DNA of 16,721 nucleotides, from the NCBI GenBank assembly GCA_012030815.1, contig JAAUVF010000002.1:1-16721 (forward strand), read 5' to 3'. Source of the DNA: Nanobdellota archaeon. Lineage in GTDB: Archaea > Thermoproteota > Nitrososphaeria > Nitrososphaerales > Nitrosopumilaceae. Positions 1 through 6,956 of the stretch are shown one piece after another (within the stretch, counting starts at the first letter, position 1; each line of letters starts with the position of its first letter). The translations under genes were made by a program, and so were the position numbers. The notes under the pieces were generated by a model, which had not been told where the DNA came from, made no database searches, and was given only the letters and a program-made list of their open reading frames with translations.

Positions 1-1476
1 AGCATTCGTTTGTAACTTCACATCCTGGAGCACTAGTTCCTTTTGGAATTACAACCTCAACAGGTCCTGCACGTTTTTCAGCTGGTTGTGGTTCTACAAC
101 TGGTTCTGGTTCAGGAGTTGGTTCAGGTTCTGTAACTGGTTCTTCAACTGGTTCTGGTTCAGGAATCTCTGCTCCAATTTCGCCATATTGAACATCATAG
201 GTTTCATTTACAATTACTTCGCCTAACATCCAAGGATGAACCATACAAAAGTAAGGATATGTTCCTGCTTTGTCAAATGTGTAAGCATATGTACCCCCAG
301 ACATGAATAGTCCAGAATCAAATAGATCACCAAATTCTTCGGGAGTTCCATAAGTTACAGTATGTGCTGCAGTATCATCATTACTCCATGAGACAGTATC
401 TCCAACTTGTATAGTCAAAGAATATGGAAGATAGCATTCATCAGTAACTTCACATCCAGGAAATGATACTCCTTGTGGAATTGATACATCATGAGTGGAA
501 GTTGCCAATGAAATTCCAGATGCTGGAGGAATTTCACCTACAGTCTTTGTAGCAGTAAGAGAGTAACTCACTGTAAATTGAGTAGTGTTTTTAGTATGAA
601 CTGCAAGTGCGTTACCTGAAAACTCCCAAGAGTCCATTGCATTTTTAGGATCTACAAAAGTCATCTCAAAGATATTTGTACCATCTACAGTCCAAATTTT
701 TTCTGGATTCTCATCAGAACCAATTGGACCTCGGAGTGAAATTAGTTGAATTGGTTCAGATGCAGAGTATGATAAAATGCCAGAATAGATATCATTTGAT
801 GGAGCAATGATCATTGCAATCTGGTGTGACTCGTGTCCCATTGCTGGGTCTTGCACAGAATTAATTGTACCAGACATTACAGTGTCAGACATTGAGCTAT
901 CAAAGTCTACTTTGTAATCAACTAGAAATGGGTGTAGTATTTTTTTGTATGTATTGCAAGTGCATTACCTGCAAATTTCCACTCACCAATTACACTATCA
1001 GGAGTTACAAATGTCAATGCGTATTTTGTTGTTCCATCTTCAGTCCATGTTGGTTGGCCTTTAGCTTCACCATCTTTTAATGGACCATGTAAAGCAATTA
1101 GTTGAATTGGTTCAGATGCATCATAGTGTAATGTTCCAGAATAAACCTTATCAGATAATGGTATGATAGATACAGATTGATGAGATTCATGTCCAATTCC
1201 TGGATGTTGTGTAGATGTCATTCTAGTGAAACCATCTTGTAATGGTTTTTCAACAGCGCACTCACCAGGATGTGCAAGTTTTACATTTGCTGCACCCAAC
1301 ATACATGAATTTCCATATGTTACATCATCAACACCACAAACTGGATCATATTGCATAGTACATGCAACAGGCTTTGGTTGAGGTTCTACAATATATCCCG
1401 GGTCCATAACAATAAATGCTAAACTGATTGCAACTAAAACACCAACTGCAGCAATTATTCCAATTGTAAAATTCAT
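1..1476 (-). CDS. Extracellular Kazal / duplicated-domain / cupredoxin (plastocyanin-like) protein, C-terminus outside window, apparent frameshift
   Basis: A membrane-anchored or secreted copper protein, probably acting in electron transfer outside the cell membrane. From the ATG at 1476: a hydrophobic signal/anchor (residues 3-23), a Kazal-like domain with four cysteines (C39, C47, C58, C73, motif [15 protein letters not shown]), then two copies of a domain with the motifs GHESHQ, SEPIQLI and GNALA-HTK. Next comes a type I copper domain with ligands His in AAHTVT and Cys, His and Met in YFCMVHPWM (about 235-290), a Pro/Glu linker ([15 protein letters not shown]), and the start of a second cupredoxin ([15 protein letters not shown]) at the window edge. 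The frame breaks at the seven-T run 940-946: as read, the N-terminal part stops at 922, but one extra base joins both halves without any stop. An in-frame GTG lies at 1485, but the ATG at 1476 has the ribosome site. It follows the HEAT gene by 1 nt, so the two are probably co-transcribed. Domain calls are firm; the redox partner is unknown. Confidence 0.85.
600..1210 (-). repeat. Duplicated about 90-residue domain inside the cupredoxin gene
   Basis: Two copies of one domain lie in tandem, roughly 1210-945 and 850-600 on the minus strand. Shared protein motifs are [19 protein letters not shown], a Trp/Asp-Gly stretch, TFV-P and GNALA-HTK. At DNA level 24 bases are identical between 741-764 and 1097-1120. 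I do not recognise the domain. The frameshift sits at the junction between the copies. Confidence 0.8.
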
Positions 1477-1477
1477 C

Positions 1478-1966
1478 TTATCCACCTGTTAGTTTTGCAA
1501 ACTTTTCATTCTTACTTAACTTTTCCATAAATTCAATATTAGATAATGCAACCACAGCAGACTCTACAACTGGAGTCTCTGGATCATTTAATGCTTTTTC
1601 TAAAACTGCTTTTGCTTCTTTTGAGCCAATCACACCAAGTGCAATTGCAGCTTCATGTCTTACAAACAAACTTGGATCATTTAATGTCGCATCAGCTAAA
1701 GGAGGAATACAGCTAGAGAGGCACATCTGTCCAAGTGAGAATGCTGCTTCATGTCTTACAAGTTCATTTGTGTCATTTTTCAAAACTTGGGCCACATGTG
1801 GAACTTTGTCTTCACCACCAAAATCAACTAGTATGCAAGTAGCCCTAGTTCTTACTACAAAATCTGGATGAGTTAAAAGATTCACAAAATAGGCAGTATC
1901 TTTCTTTTCATATTTTGCCTCCATCTCAGCAAATAGATCCAATCTGTTTTGTGTTACTGCCTGCAT
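1478..1966 (-). CDS. HEAT-repeat protein resembling one half of deoxyhypusine hydroxylase (DOHH)
   Basis: A 162-residue soluble alpha-helical protein with about four HEAT repeats: around 34-50, 66-82 ([13 protein letters not shown]), 98-114 ([14 protein letters not shown]) and 130-148. The second and third repeats each carry a His-Glu pair (H72-E73, H104-E105) 32 residues apart. Eukaryotic DOHH, a diiron enzyme completing hypusine on eIF5A, has eight HEAT repeats in two halves with two HE pairs per half, about 33 residues apart, in the same LGQM / EALGAIG contexts. The GGED segment and repeat order also fit one DOHH half. I infer a possible homodimeric DOHH-like diiron protein; a generic PBS-lyase-type HEAT scaffold is the alternative. 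It starts at an ATG, is complete, and precedes the cupredoxin gene by 1 nt (TAA-G-ATG). Confidence 0.75.
   Translation of the reverse strand: MQAVTQNRLDLFAEMEAKYEKKDTAYFVNLLTHPDFVVRTRATCILVDFGGEDKVPHVAQVLKNDTNELVRHEAAFSLGQMCLSSCIPPLADATLNDPSLFVRHEAAIALGVIGSKEAKAVLEKALNDPETPVVESAVVALSNIEFMEKLSKNEKFAKLTGG
1480..1487 (-). promoter_or_regulatory. Ribosome binding site that favours the ATG at 1476
   Basis: On the coding strand the end of the HEAT gene reads AGGTGGATAAGATG. The purine-rich AGGTGG is a Shine-Dalgarno-like site 5 nt before the ATG at 1476, which favours that start over the in-frame GTG at 1485. Confidence 0.55.
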
Positions 1967-2069
1967 TTTGCTTTCAGGTTTTTTATATCCTATATTAGGT
2001 TACCCGAAATATTTGCATCATTATACATTATGCGTTATCTTTTTAATAGAAAAAAATCAGCGTCAAACA
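1967..2069. promoter_or_regulatory. Divergent promoter region between the HEAT operon and the redoxin gene
   Basis: The 103-nt gap separates two divergent starts. For the plus-strand redoxin gene, a T-rich TATA-like element (CTTTTTAATAG, 2040-2050) is centred about 25 nt before the ATG at 2070, as expected for a leaderless archaeal transcript. For the HEAT gene, GGATATAAAA (1981-1990) lies about 15-24 nt before its ATG. Both are assigned by eye. Confidence 0.4.
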
Positions 2070-2732
2070 ATGAGTGTGGTAATAGGACAAAAAGCCCCAA
2101 ATTTTATAGTCTCTGATTGGGTTCAAGGAGCTCCAACAAACTTTGATCAAGAAAAAGACCATATTGTACTAGTGGAGGTATTTCAAGTAAATTGCCCAGG
2201 TTGTTTTATGCATGCACTCCCCGAAGCAATTAACATCTACAACAAATACAAAGACGACGGGGTACGAGTAATAGGAATCGCTACAGCTTTTGAAGATTAT
2301 GATAAAAATACATTAGATAATCTAAAGATGCTAGTTGAGACAGGTGAGGTCATTGGTGAGACAAAAAGTGCGTTATCAATGTACGGACAATTACAATCAG
2401 GTAACAAATTACCATACAAAATTCCATTCCCTCTAGCAATGGACAAACTAACAAAGATAGATGGTAAGGTAAGTGACGAAAAAATAATGCAGTTCATTTA
2501 CGGACAGATTCCAGAATTTGATACACAACCTGAAGAATATAGAAAACAAATCATTCAAAGAGTCAGAGATTATATGAAATCAAAAGAGTATTCTGCTGAG
2601 ACCTTTGAAAAATTTGCATTACAGGGAACACCATCAATGATATTAGTAGATAGAAAAGGAATCTTACGAGATGTCTCTTTTGGGCAATCAGGTAATGTAG
2701 ATGCAGTTATTCAGAAATTATTAAGTGAATAA
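2070..2732 (+). CDS. Thioredoxin-fold redoxin (AhpC/TSA-TlpA-like) with CPGC active site
   Basis: A 220-residue cytoplasmic protein, with no signal peptide when started at the ATG at 2070. The N-terminus (GQKAPNF, then FQVNCPGCF) is typical of the peroxiredoxin/TlpA redoxin superfamily; C42 and C45 form a CxxC redox pair. GTPSMILVDRKG near residues 190-201 supplies the cis-proline strand of the fold. A long helical insertion (about 75-165) separates these two parts and is larger than in plain thioredoxin. The reading frame stays open back to 1968, but those 34 extra codons cover the promoter and look non-coding. It probably reduces disulfides or peroxides; the substrate cannot be told from sequence. 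It converges on the 75-aa gene with a 2-nt gap. Confidence 0.8.
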   Translation: MSVVIGQKAPNFIVSDWVQGAPTNFDQEKDHIVLVEVFQVNCPGCFMHALPEAINIYNKYKDDGVRVIGIATAFEDYDKNTLDNLKMLVETGEVIGETKSALSMYGQLQSGNKLPYKIPFPLAMDKLTKIDGKVSDEKIMQFIYGQIPEFDTQPEEYRKQIIQRVRDYMKSKEYSAETFEKFALQGTPSMILVDRKGILRDVSFGQSGNVDAVIQKLLSE

Positions 2733-2734
2733 AA

Positions 2735-2962
2735 TTATTTTTTACTAGATTTTTTATCTTTAATTTTTTTTAATTTATGTTTATTTTCTAAAAGGTCTAT
2801 TGCTTTTTGATTTGATAATGTCCATGCTTTGAACATTTGCCTAAATACATCATTTAGCTGTTTATTTTCAGATGTACCAATCTGTAACTTGTAAGATTCC
2901 CAAGCCGCAATAATTGACTCATTACTTTTTTTTAAAAATGCCAGTGCTTCTTTTTCTCCCAA
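2735..2962 (-). CDS. Small conserved-looking basic helical protein, function unknown
   Basis: A 75-residue protein, highly charged and predicted helical, with a lysine-rich tail (KLKKIKDKKSSKK) and two tryptophans in amphipathic segments (IIAAWESY, FKAWTLSN). There is no signal peptide or membrane span. The only usable start is a TTG at 2962; no ATG or GTG lies upstream in frame, so the N-terminus is uncertain and another indel could hide the true start. It converges on the redoxin gene with only 2 nt between stops. Amino-acid composition looks coding, but I do not recognise the family. Confidence 0.6.
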   Translation of the reverse strand: MGEKEALAFLKKSNESIIAAWESYKLQIGTSENKQLNDVFRQMFKAWTLSNQKAIDLLENKHKLKKIKDKKSSKK

Positions 2963-3000
2963 TAATTGAGAATGTAAAACACCGCTATTTTAGGCAATAT

Positions 3001-3078
3001 CTAAAGAATAACAAGCATAACAGACAATATTACCACAATACAAAATCCACCAATTAGTGCAATCTTGCCGTTATCCAT
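3001..3078 (-). CDS. 25-residue single-span membrane peptide
   Basis: An ATG-initiated open frame encodes a short polar N-terminus (MDNGK) followed by an uninterrupted hydrophobic stretch (IALIGGFCIVVILSVML) long enough for one membrane helix, ending at TAG. It lies in the gap between the 75-aa gene and the ribbon-helix-helix gene, on the same strand. The clean charged-then-hydrophobic layout suggests a real small membrane protein, but at this length chance cannot be excluded. Confidence 0.4.
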   Translation of the reverse strand: MDNGKIALIGGFCIVVILSVMLVIL

Positions 3079-3146
3079 GGGAATTATCATACAAACAAAA
3101 TAGATCTCAAATTAATATTCCTAATGTTACTCAAAATATTAGAATG

Positions 3147-3290
3147 TTAGTTCAAAGCTTTTTTCAACGTATCATTGATTACTTTAGAATAACTGTATGA
3201 TGTATTTGTTTTTTGCATGTATTTTGCTTGTTTAACACGAAGTTTCTTATCAACATCATCTTCAATCATTACGGTGATTCTTTTTACCAT
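3147..3290 (-). CDS. Small ribbon-helix-helix DNA-binding protein
   Basis: A 47-residue protein from the ATG at 3290. It begins with a short beta strand (MVKRITVMIEDDVDKKLR) and continues with two helices (QAKYMQKT, then SYSYSKVINDTLKKAL). This strand-helix-helix layout, with alternating residues in the strand and the S-x-V-I-N-x-T-L-x-K-A-L ending, is that of MetJ/Arc/CopG-type ribbon-helix-helix regulators, which bind DNA as dimers through the strand. Very similar short proteins are, to my knowledge, common in Nitrosopumilus-type genomes. A TATA-like stretch sits at the right distance upstream. The target is unknown; the neighbouring surface-protein genes or its own promoter are possible. 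Confidence 0.75.
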   Translation of the reverse strand: MVKRITVMIEDDVDKKLRVKQAKYMQKTNTSYSYSKVINDTLKKALN

Positions 3291-3307
3291 CAAATATTAT
3301 TTTATGA

Positions 3308-3322
3308 ATTATAATATTTAAG
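3308..3322 (-). promoter_or_regulatory. TATA-like box of the ribbon-helix-helix gene
   Basis: On the minus strand an A+T element (TTAAATATTATAATTC) lies about 20-32 nt before the ATG at 3290, the position expected for an archaeal TATA box of a leaderless transcript. The rest of 3291-3374 holds nothing else I can identify. Confidence 0.4.
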
Positions 3323-3374
3323 AGAAATAGTCATTTCTCACTAGTGCTAATCACATCAGTCAAATAATATGAAT

Positions 3375-4184
3375 CTAAAATTTCTTTTTTATTTTTGTAA
3401 TTACCACTACTGGCGCTACAAATACATTCCAATGTTAGCATGATTACTGAAATACCTAATCCAACCATTGTAAATTCAGAATCATCAGATAATGATAAAA
3501 TTGAAGAGATGTGATCATTGGAGTTATTACAATTTTTACCATTTGTTTGAAAACTGGATTTTCACGTTCATAATCAGCAATTACAGGACTAAATGAATAA
3601 TAAAACTGATTAAATGAACTCAAAAAGAATTTTCCTGATTCTGTATGTAGTAATTGATTATCTCTGATCTCTCGGAGTTGTTGCACTTGTGGTGCTAGTT
3701 CACTGCCATATGTTGCAGTGGCAATAAGACATCCACCGCCATTATCAATTTGTTCAATGACTGGTTTATCAGCAGATGTCTGATTTAATCCACGCAAGTA
3801 TTCAGTTCCTATGATCTCTAATTTACTATCACCAGAGCCTGTAAAGTTTAAGGTGATAAACGAAATTTGTTCGTTTATTTTAATGACTGGATTGTATTGT
3901 TGTTCATTAATGTATAAAGTAAAATTCCCACTTAAGAGAGATTTTGGAATGTATACCTCACCTAAATTATTTTCAAGGCCACTTGTAATGTATAAAGTCA
4001 GAGTTTTTTGCTCTTCATCAAAAGTATAATTTGAAATATCAAAATTAGACACAGTTTGAACTTCAAAAGAGTGCCCCCCAGCTTTTATATCTAATCTATT
4101 TACTAATCCAGTTCTATCAGATAACTGAGCATATGCAGGTGTAATTACTAAAAATAAAAGTAAAACAAATAAAATTGATTTCAA
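3375..4184 (-). CDS. Secreted membrane-anchored CFI-box surface protein, apparent multiple frameshifts
   Basis: A surface protein of unknown role. The start is a TTG at 4184, one base after the L15e stop, giving a clean signal peptide (MKSILFVLLLFLVITPAYAQ). A beta-rich domain follows (about 25-130, with SNFDISNYTFDE and KLEIIGT), then the CLIATATYGSELAPQ segment (about 150), a motif well known in thaumarchaeal surface proteins. As read, the frame runs to a stop at 3456. Three one-base losses, at about 3504-3505, 3435-3436 and 3420-3422, explain this: repaired, the C-terminus reads TSLSILSLSDD, then VGLGISVIMLNIGMY, then VAPVVVITKIKKK, a normal C-terminal membrane anchor ending at 3375 (about 270 aa). 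The longer upstream frame inside L15e is a shadow. It is probably co-transcribed with L15e. Confidence 0.75.
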
Positions 4185-4185
4185 T

Positions 4186-4644
4186 TTATGCAGTGATTTG
4201 AGGAATTCTTTGTCGTAATTCTTTGTCTTGTGCAATTCTTGGATGCATAGGATCTGCCAAGATAACTTCAAACCAATAATGCATACCGTCTTTGTAAACA
4301 AAGTAAGAACCTAAAAGTTTCATGTTGGGATATCTTTCAAGTACTCTACGTACTGCAACTGTTCGCATGTCATCATCTGCTTTGATTCTTGTAACACCAA
4401 GATGTTTTGGTCTTCTTCCAGCAACTGGTCTTTGTTTTCGCATACCACCAGTGCCAACTCTCATTCTAACAACAACTATGCCCTGTTTTGCTTTGTAACC
4501 TAATCTTCTGGCTCTTTGCAAACGACTTGGTCTATCTATGCGAGTAATGGCATTATCTTTACGCCATTCTACTACTCTTTCTCTAATTTCCGGAGTATTT
4601 TCTTTCCATAATTTGATCCAAGTCTTGTCTTGTATGCTAGGCAT
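4186..4644 (-). CDS. rpl15e: Large ribosomal subunit protein L15e
   Basis: A 152-residue, arginine-rich ribosomal protein, intact from ATG to TAA. Characteristic blocks are TWIKLWKENTPEIRERVVEW, RIDRPSRLQRARRLGYKAKQ, the glycine/arginine segment VRVGTGGMRKQRP-like around 80-95 (RMRVGTGGMRKQRPVAGRRP), and the C-terminal HYWFEVILADPMHP. It is an archaeal/eukaryal-specific 50S protein that binds 23S rRNA. The length is normal for archaeal L15e. It heads a probable transcript continuing one base later into the secreted CFI-box gene. Confidence 0.97.
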   Translation of the reverse strand: MPSIQDKTWIKLWKENTPEIRERVVEWRKDNAITRIDRPSRLQRARRLGYKAKQGIVVVRMRVGTGGMRKQRPVAGRRPKHLGVTRIKADDDMRTVAVRRVLERYPNMKLLGSYFVYKDGMHYWFEVILADPMHPRIAQDKELRQRIPQITA

Positions 4645-4664
4645 ATCGATTTTAGTAAAATCAC

Positions 4665-4681
4665 CCTTTAATAACTTAAAT
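4665..4681 (-). promoter_or_regulatory. TATA-like promoter of L15e
   Basis: On the minus strand, TTTAAGTTATTAAAGG lies 22-37 nt before the L15e ATG, matching the spacing of an archaeal TATA/BRE element. Confidence 0.45.
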
Positions 4682-4852
4682 CGTCATAAGCATCGCTAAG
4701 TAATCAAAAATGCTCCTTGAGTGAGTATTTCAACTGCACTCAAAGAGTTTGCATCCGCAGAAAACTCGATAAATAAAGTCACCATATTTCATTAAAAAGG
4801 ATTTCTGAGTATAGATTTGAGATTTTTATTAAGTAATCATAAAGAAAGGCAG

Positions 4853-5487
4853 ATGAAGGCAAACAAGGCATACTCATCATATTTCTAATAGTTTTTAGCG
4901 TCATATCATTACCAAATATTTACGCCATACCCACTGTGGAAATTTTAATGGAAAAAACCACGTACAAATACTGTGAGAAATTATTCTACACCATCAAAGT
5001 CTCAGAAGTAACAGGAGACGCTGCAATTTTACACATCACAGACCAAGCAGGTAAAACAAGTAGTGCAATTCCAATTCCAATATCTAATTTAGAAAATCCC
5101 ATTCCCTCAGTAATTCCATTTGAAGCACAGATATTTCCACCAGGTAAATACATCATAGATATTGAATATGCAGGAGCAAAAGATAGTGCAGAATTTGATT
5201 TAATGGATTCGGGAAATGTCTGTATTTCAACAGTGATGAAACAGTTTGCATTTAGTTGGATTAACAACCAAATATCAGATGGATTTTTCATAGATGCAAT
5301 AAACAAATTTGTAGATAAAGAGATAATCAAAATTCCAGATAAAATAAATCAAAAAAATCTTGAAGACATACACATACCAATATGGGTGAAAAATATAGCT
5401 GGATGGTGGTTAGATGATAAAATTTCAGATGATGAAACAGCCAAAGCAATTCAATATTTAATCAACAAAGGAATCATAGTAATTTAA
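4853..5487 (+). CDS. Secreted protein with two thaumarchaeal WVKN/AGWW-type repeats, signal peptide cut off by an apparent frameshift
   Basis: The intact open frame starts at a GTG (4936) and gives 183 residues without a signal. Upstream in the same frame lies a perfect export signal (GILIIFLIVFSVISLPNIYA) with no start codon. An ATG at 4853 is out of frame by one; restoring one base in AACAAGG (4864-4868) gives MKANKG followed by that signal. I therefore place the start at 4853. The mature protein has a beta-rich N-terminal domain (GDAAILHITDQAG, PPGKYIIDIEYAG) and two helical motifs near the end: FAFSWINNQISDGFFIDAIN and WVKNIAGWWLDDKISDDETA, each followed by an -II-IP/V ending. This module recurs in secreted thaumarchaeal proteins; its function is not known to me. 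The next gene begins 5 nt downstream. Confidence 0.75.
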
Positions 5488-5492
5488 AAAAA

Positions 5493-6005
5493 ATGAATAG
5501 ATATTCAAAGATAACATTAATTGCAATAATTGCAATAGTTATTCCATTTGTAATTTCAATATTGAATATCATCGCTGTAGAACAACTAGAATACAGATGG
5601 AAAGATCAAGGAAAATTTAGCTTGTTTGCATTATCAAATGGTGGAGAAGTTGAATTTTGTAACACAATGCCATATTGGATGAGTTTTAAAAAATTTGAAG
5701 TAAGTACATTTTATGATTTAAAACCAAAAGGAGTGTTTACCACACAACCACTTACGATAAATCCATTATCATATGATTTCCAAAATGGAACTTTTCACTC
5801 TAATGAATTTACAGCCTCACAATATTTGTTTTTGAATCTAGATTTTGAATTCAGTGGAGAAGATATCAGAATAGACCCAAACAAGATGTATGTGTTAGTA
5901 AATATCAGCACTCCAATTATTGGAATTATTCCATATTCCACAACTACACAATACACCGGATTTGATTTTAGTAAATTAATGAATGTTGAAAAATTAAGTT
6001 GTTAA
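5493..6005 (+). CDS. Membrane-anchored extracytoplasmic protein, function unknown
   Basis: A 170-residue protein with one N-terminal membrane span (KITLIAIIAIVIPFVISILN) followed by a soluble, beta-rich domain outside the membrane. It includes LEYRWKDQGKFSLFALSNGG, VEFCNTMPYWMSF, and a C-terminal VNISTPIIGIIPYSTT segment. A conserved-looking cysteine pair (EFCN and the terminal SC) could form a disulfide. I recall similar single-span proteins from other Nitrosopumilus-type archaea but know no function. It starts 5 nt after the preceding secreted protein and is very likely co-transcribed with it; it converges on the next gene with one base between stops. Confidence 0.7.
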   Translation: MNRYSKITLIAIIAIVIPFVISILNIIAVEQLEYRWKDQGKFSLFALSNGGEVEFCNTMPYWMSFKKFEVSTFYDLKPKGVFTTQPLTINPLSYDFQNGTFHSNEFTASQYLFLNLDFEFSGEDIRIDPNKMYVLVNISTPIIGIIPYSTTTQYTGFDFSKLMNVEKLSC

Positions 6006-6006
6006 A

Positions 6007-6858
6007 TTAATTTTTACTTTTACTTGCTTTTGACATGAGAGCCAATACTAGTCCGATAACTCCTGCAATGATAAATGCTGCAACAACTCCAATTACTAGT
6101 TGTTTGCCCCATCCTTGAGGTGTAACTTCAGATTCGATAACTGGTTCTGCTACACATTCGCCATCAGTAAGAACTGTTCCAGGTCCACATCTTTCATCTA
6201 ATACACAGACGCCATCTTGTAAAATTGTTCCAACTCCACATTCAGTTGTTGGAGTTTTAACTACAGGTTTATCCACAACAGGAGTAGGGTCTTTAACTTC
6301 AGGAGCAGTAACTTCTGGTTCTTCTTCAGGAATACTTACTTCTGGTTCTTCTTCAGGTTCTGTTACTTCTGGTTCTTCTTCAGGTTCTGTTACCTCAGAT
6401 GAACCAAATTGAGAACCAATGATTTCAACTTCTTCAGTTCCAGCTGGCAATGTAATGTTTAGTGTTCTACTTTGATCAGTAGTATCAGTTTCAGAATAAT
6501 CTGGCTCATCGCCATCAACTAGAACAATAAAGTCATCATCTTCACCTTGGTAAATTGAATCAAAAAAGTTTCTATCAAGTGTAATTTCTAAAGTACCAGG
6601 AGAACCAGTAACATCCACATTAATGAGTATAGAAATAAAATCAGTATCAGCAGACATTGAAGAAACAGTCACTCCTGTACCTGTGTAATCAACATTGTAA
6701 GATACACCGTTTACATCCACGGTTGCTGTCTCTGCATAAACAAAAGCTGAACTAAGTATTGCGACGATAAATAATCCAATAGAGATTTTTACTAAAGAGT
6801 TAGAACTTGGCATTCGGCCTAGTCGGTCAGATTGTACATCCATACCTTGACTTCTCAT
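6007..6858 (-). CDS. Surface protein: signal peptide, beta domain, Pro/Glu repeat stalk, cysteine module, C-terminal membrane anchor
   Basis: A 283-residue cell-surface protein. From the ATG at 6858: a short polar leader, a signal peptide (about 22-42, VKISIGLFIVAILSSAFVYA), and a beta-rich domain (43-152) ending in VEIIGSQFG. Then come three copies of an acidic EPEEEPEV-type repeat (157-183), a Pro/Val/Lys linker, a paired cysteine module (C207, C218, C224, C235; pattern CG-GT-L-DG-CV twice), and a final membrane helix (254-275) with a basic SKASKSK tail. ATGs at 6843 and 6813 are alternative starts; the one at 6813 places the signal peptide ideally, while the TATA-like box fits a leaderless transcript from 6858. 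The beta domain resembles that of the CFI-box protein at 3375-4184. Function unknown. Confidence 0.75.
   Translation of the reverse strand: MRSQGMDVQSDRLGRMPSSNSLVKISIGLFIVAILSSAFVYAETATVDVNGVSYNVDYTGTGVTVSSMSADTDFISILINVDVTGSPGTLEITLDRNFFDSIYQGEDDDFIVLVDGDEPDYSETDTTDQSRTLNITLPAGTEEVEIIGSQFGSSEVTEPEEEPEVTEPEEEPEVSIPEEEPEVTAPEVKDPTPVVDKPVVKTPTTECGVGTILQDGVCVLDERCGPGTVLTDGECVAEPVIESEVTPQGWGKQLVIGVVAAFIIAGVIGLVLALMSKASKSKN
6312..6396 (-). repeat. 27-nt in-frame tandem repeat encoding the acidic Pro/Glu stalk
   Basis: Three near-identical 27-nt units encode V-T/S-E/I-PEEEPE. The first two units are almost identical at DNA level; the third differs in two codons (SI for TE). The unit length is a multiple of three, so copy-number change keeps the frame and alters only stalk length. 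Confidence 0.75.
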
Positions 6859-6880
6859 AAAGAATTACCACAAAATCCGT

Positions 6881-6890
6881 CTTAAAAAGA
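6881..6890 (-). promoter_or_regulatory. TATA-like box upstream of the surface-protein gene
   Basis: On the minus strand, TCTTTTTAAG lies 23-32 nt before the ATG at 6858, suggesting a nearly leaderless transcript from that start. Confidence 0.4.
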
Positions 6891-6956
6891 ATGAGGCGAT
6901 ATTTAATCACGTATCAGTCAAGCTTTTTTGGGTTGTTCTTGAATTTTACGCAGGAA

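Noticed and set aside
1968..2069. N-terminal extension of the redoxin protein by 34 residues
   Set aside because: The extension covers the divergent promoter, has no family resemblance, and the ATG at 2070 gives a normal redoxin N-terminus.
4185..4301. N-terminal extension of the CFI-box protein into L15e
   Set aside because: It lies in another frame of the intact L15e gene and would bury the signal peptide; the TTG at 4184 gives a proper signal sequence.
4696..4785. Minus-strand frame of 29 codons (MVTLFIEFSADANSLS...) in the gap upstream of L15e
   Set aside because: The composition looks mildly coding, but there is no recognisable domain, no well-placed promoter and no ribosome site, so chance is the simpler explanation.
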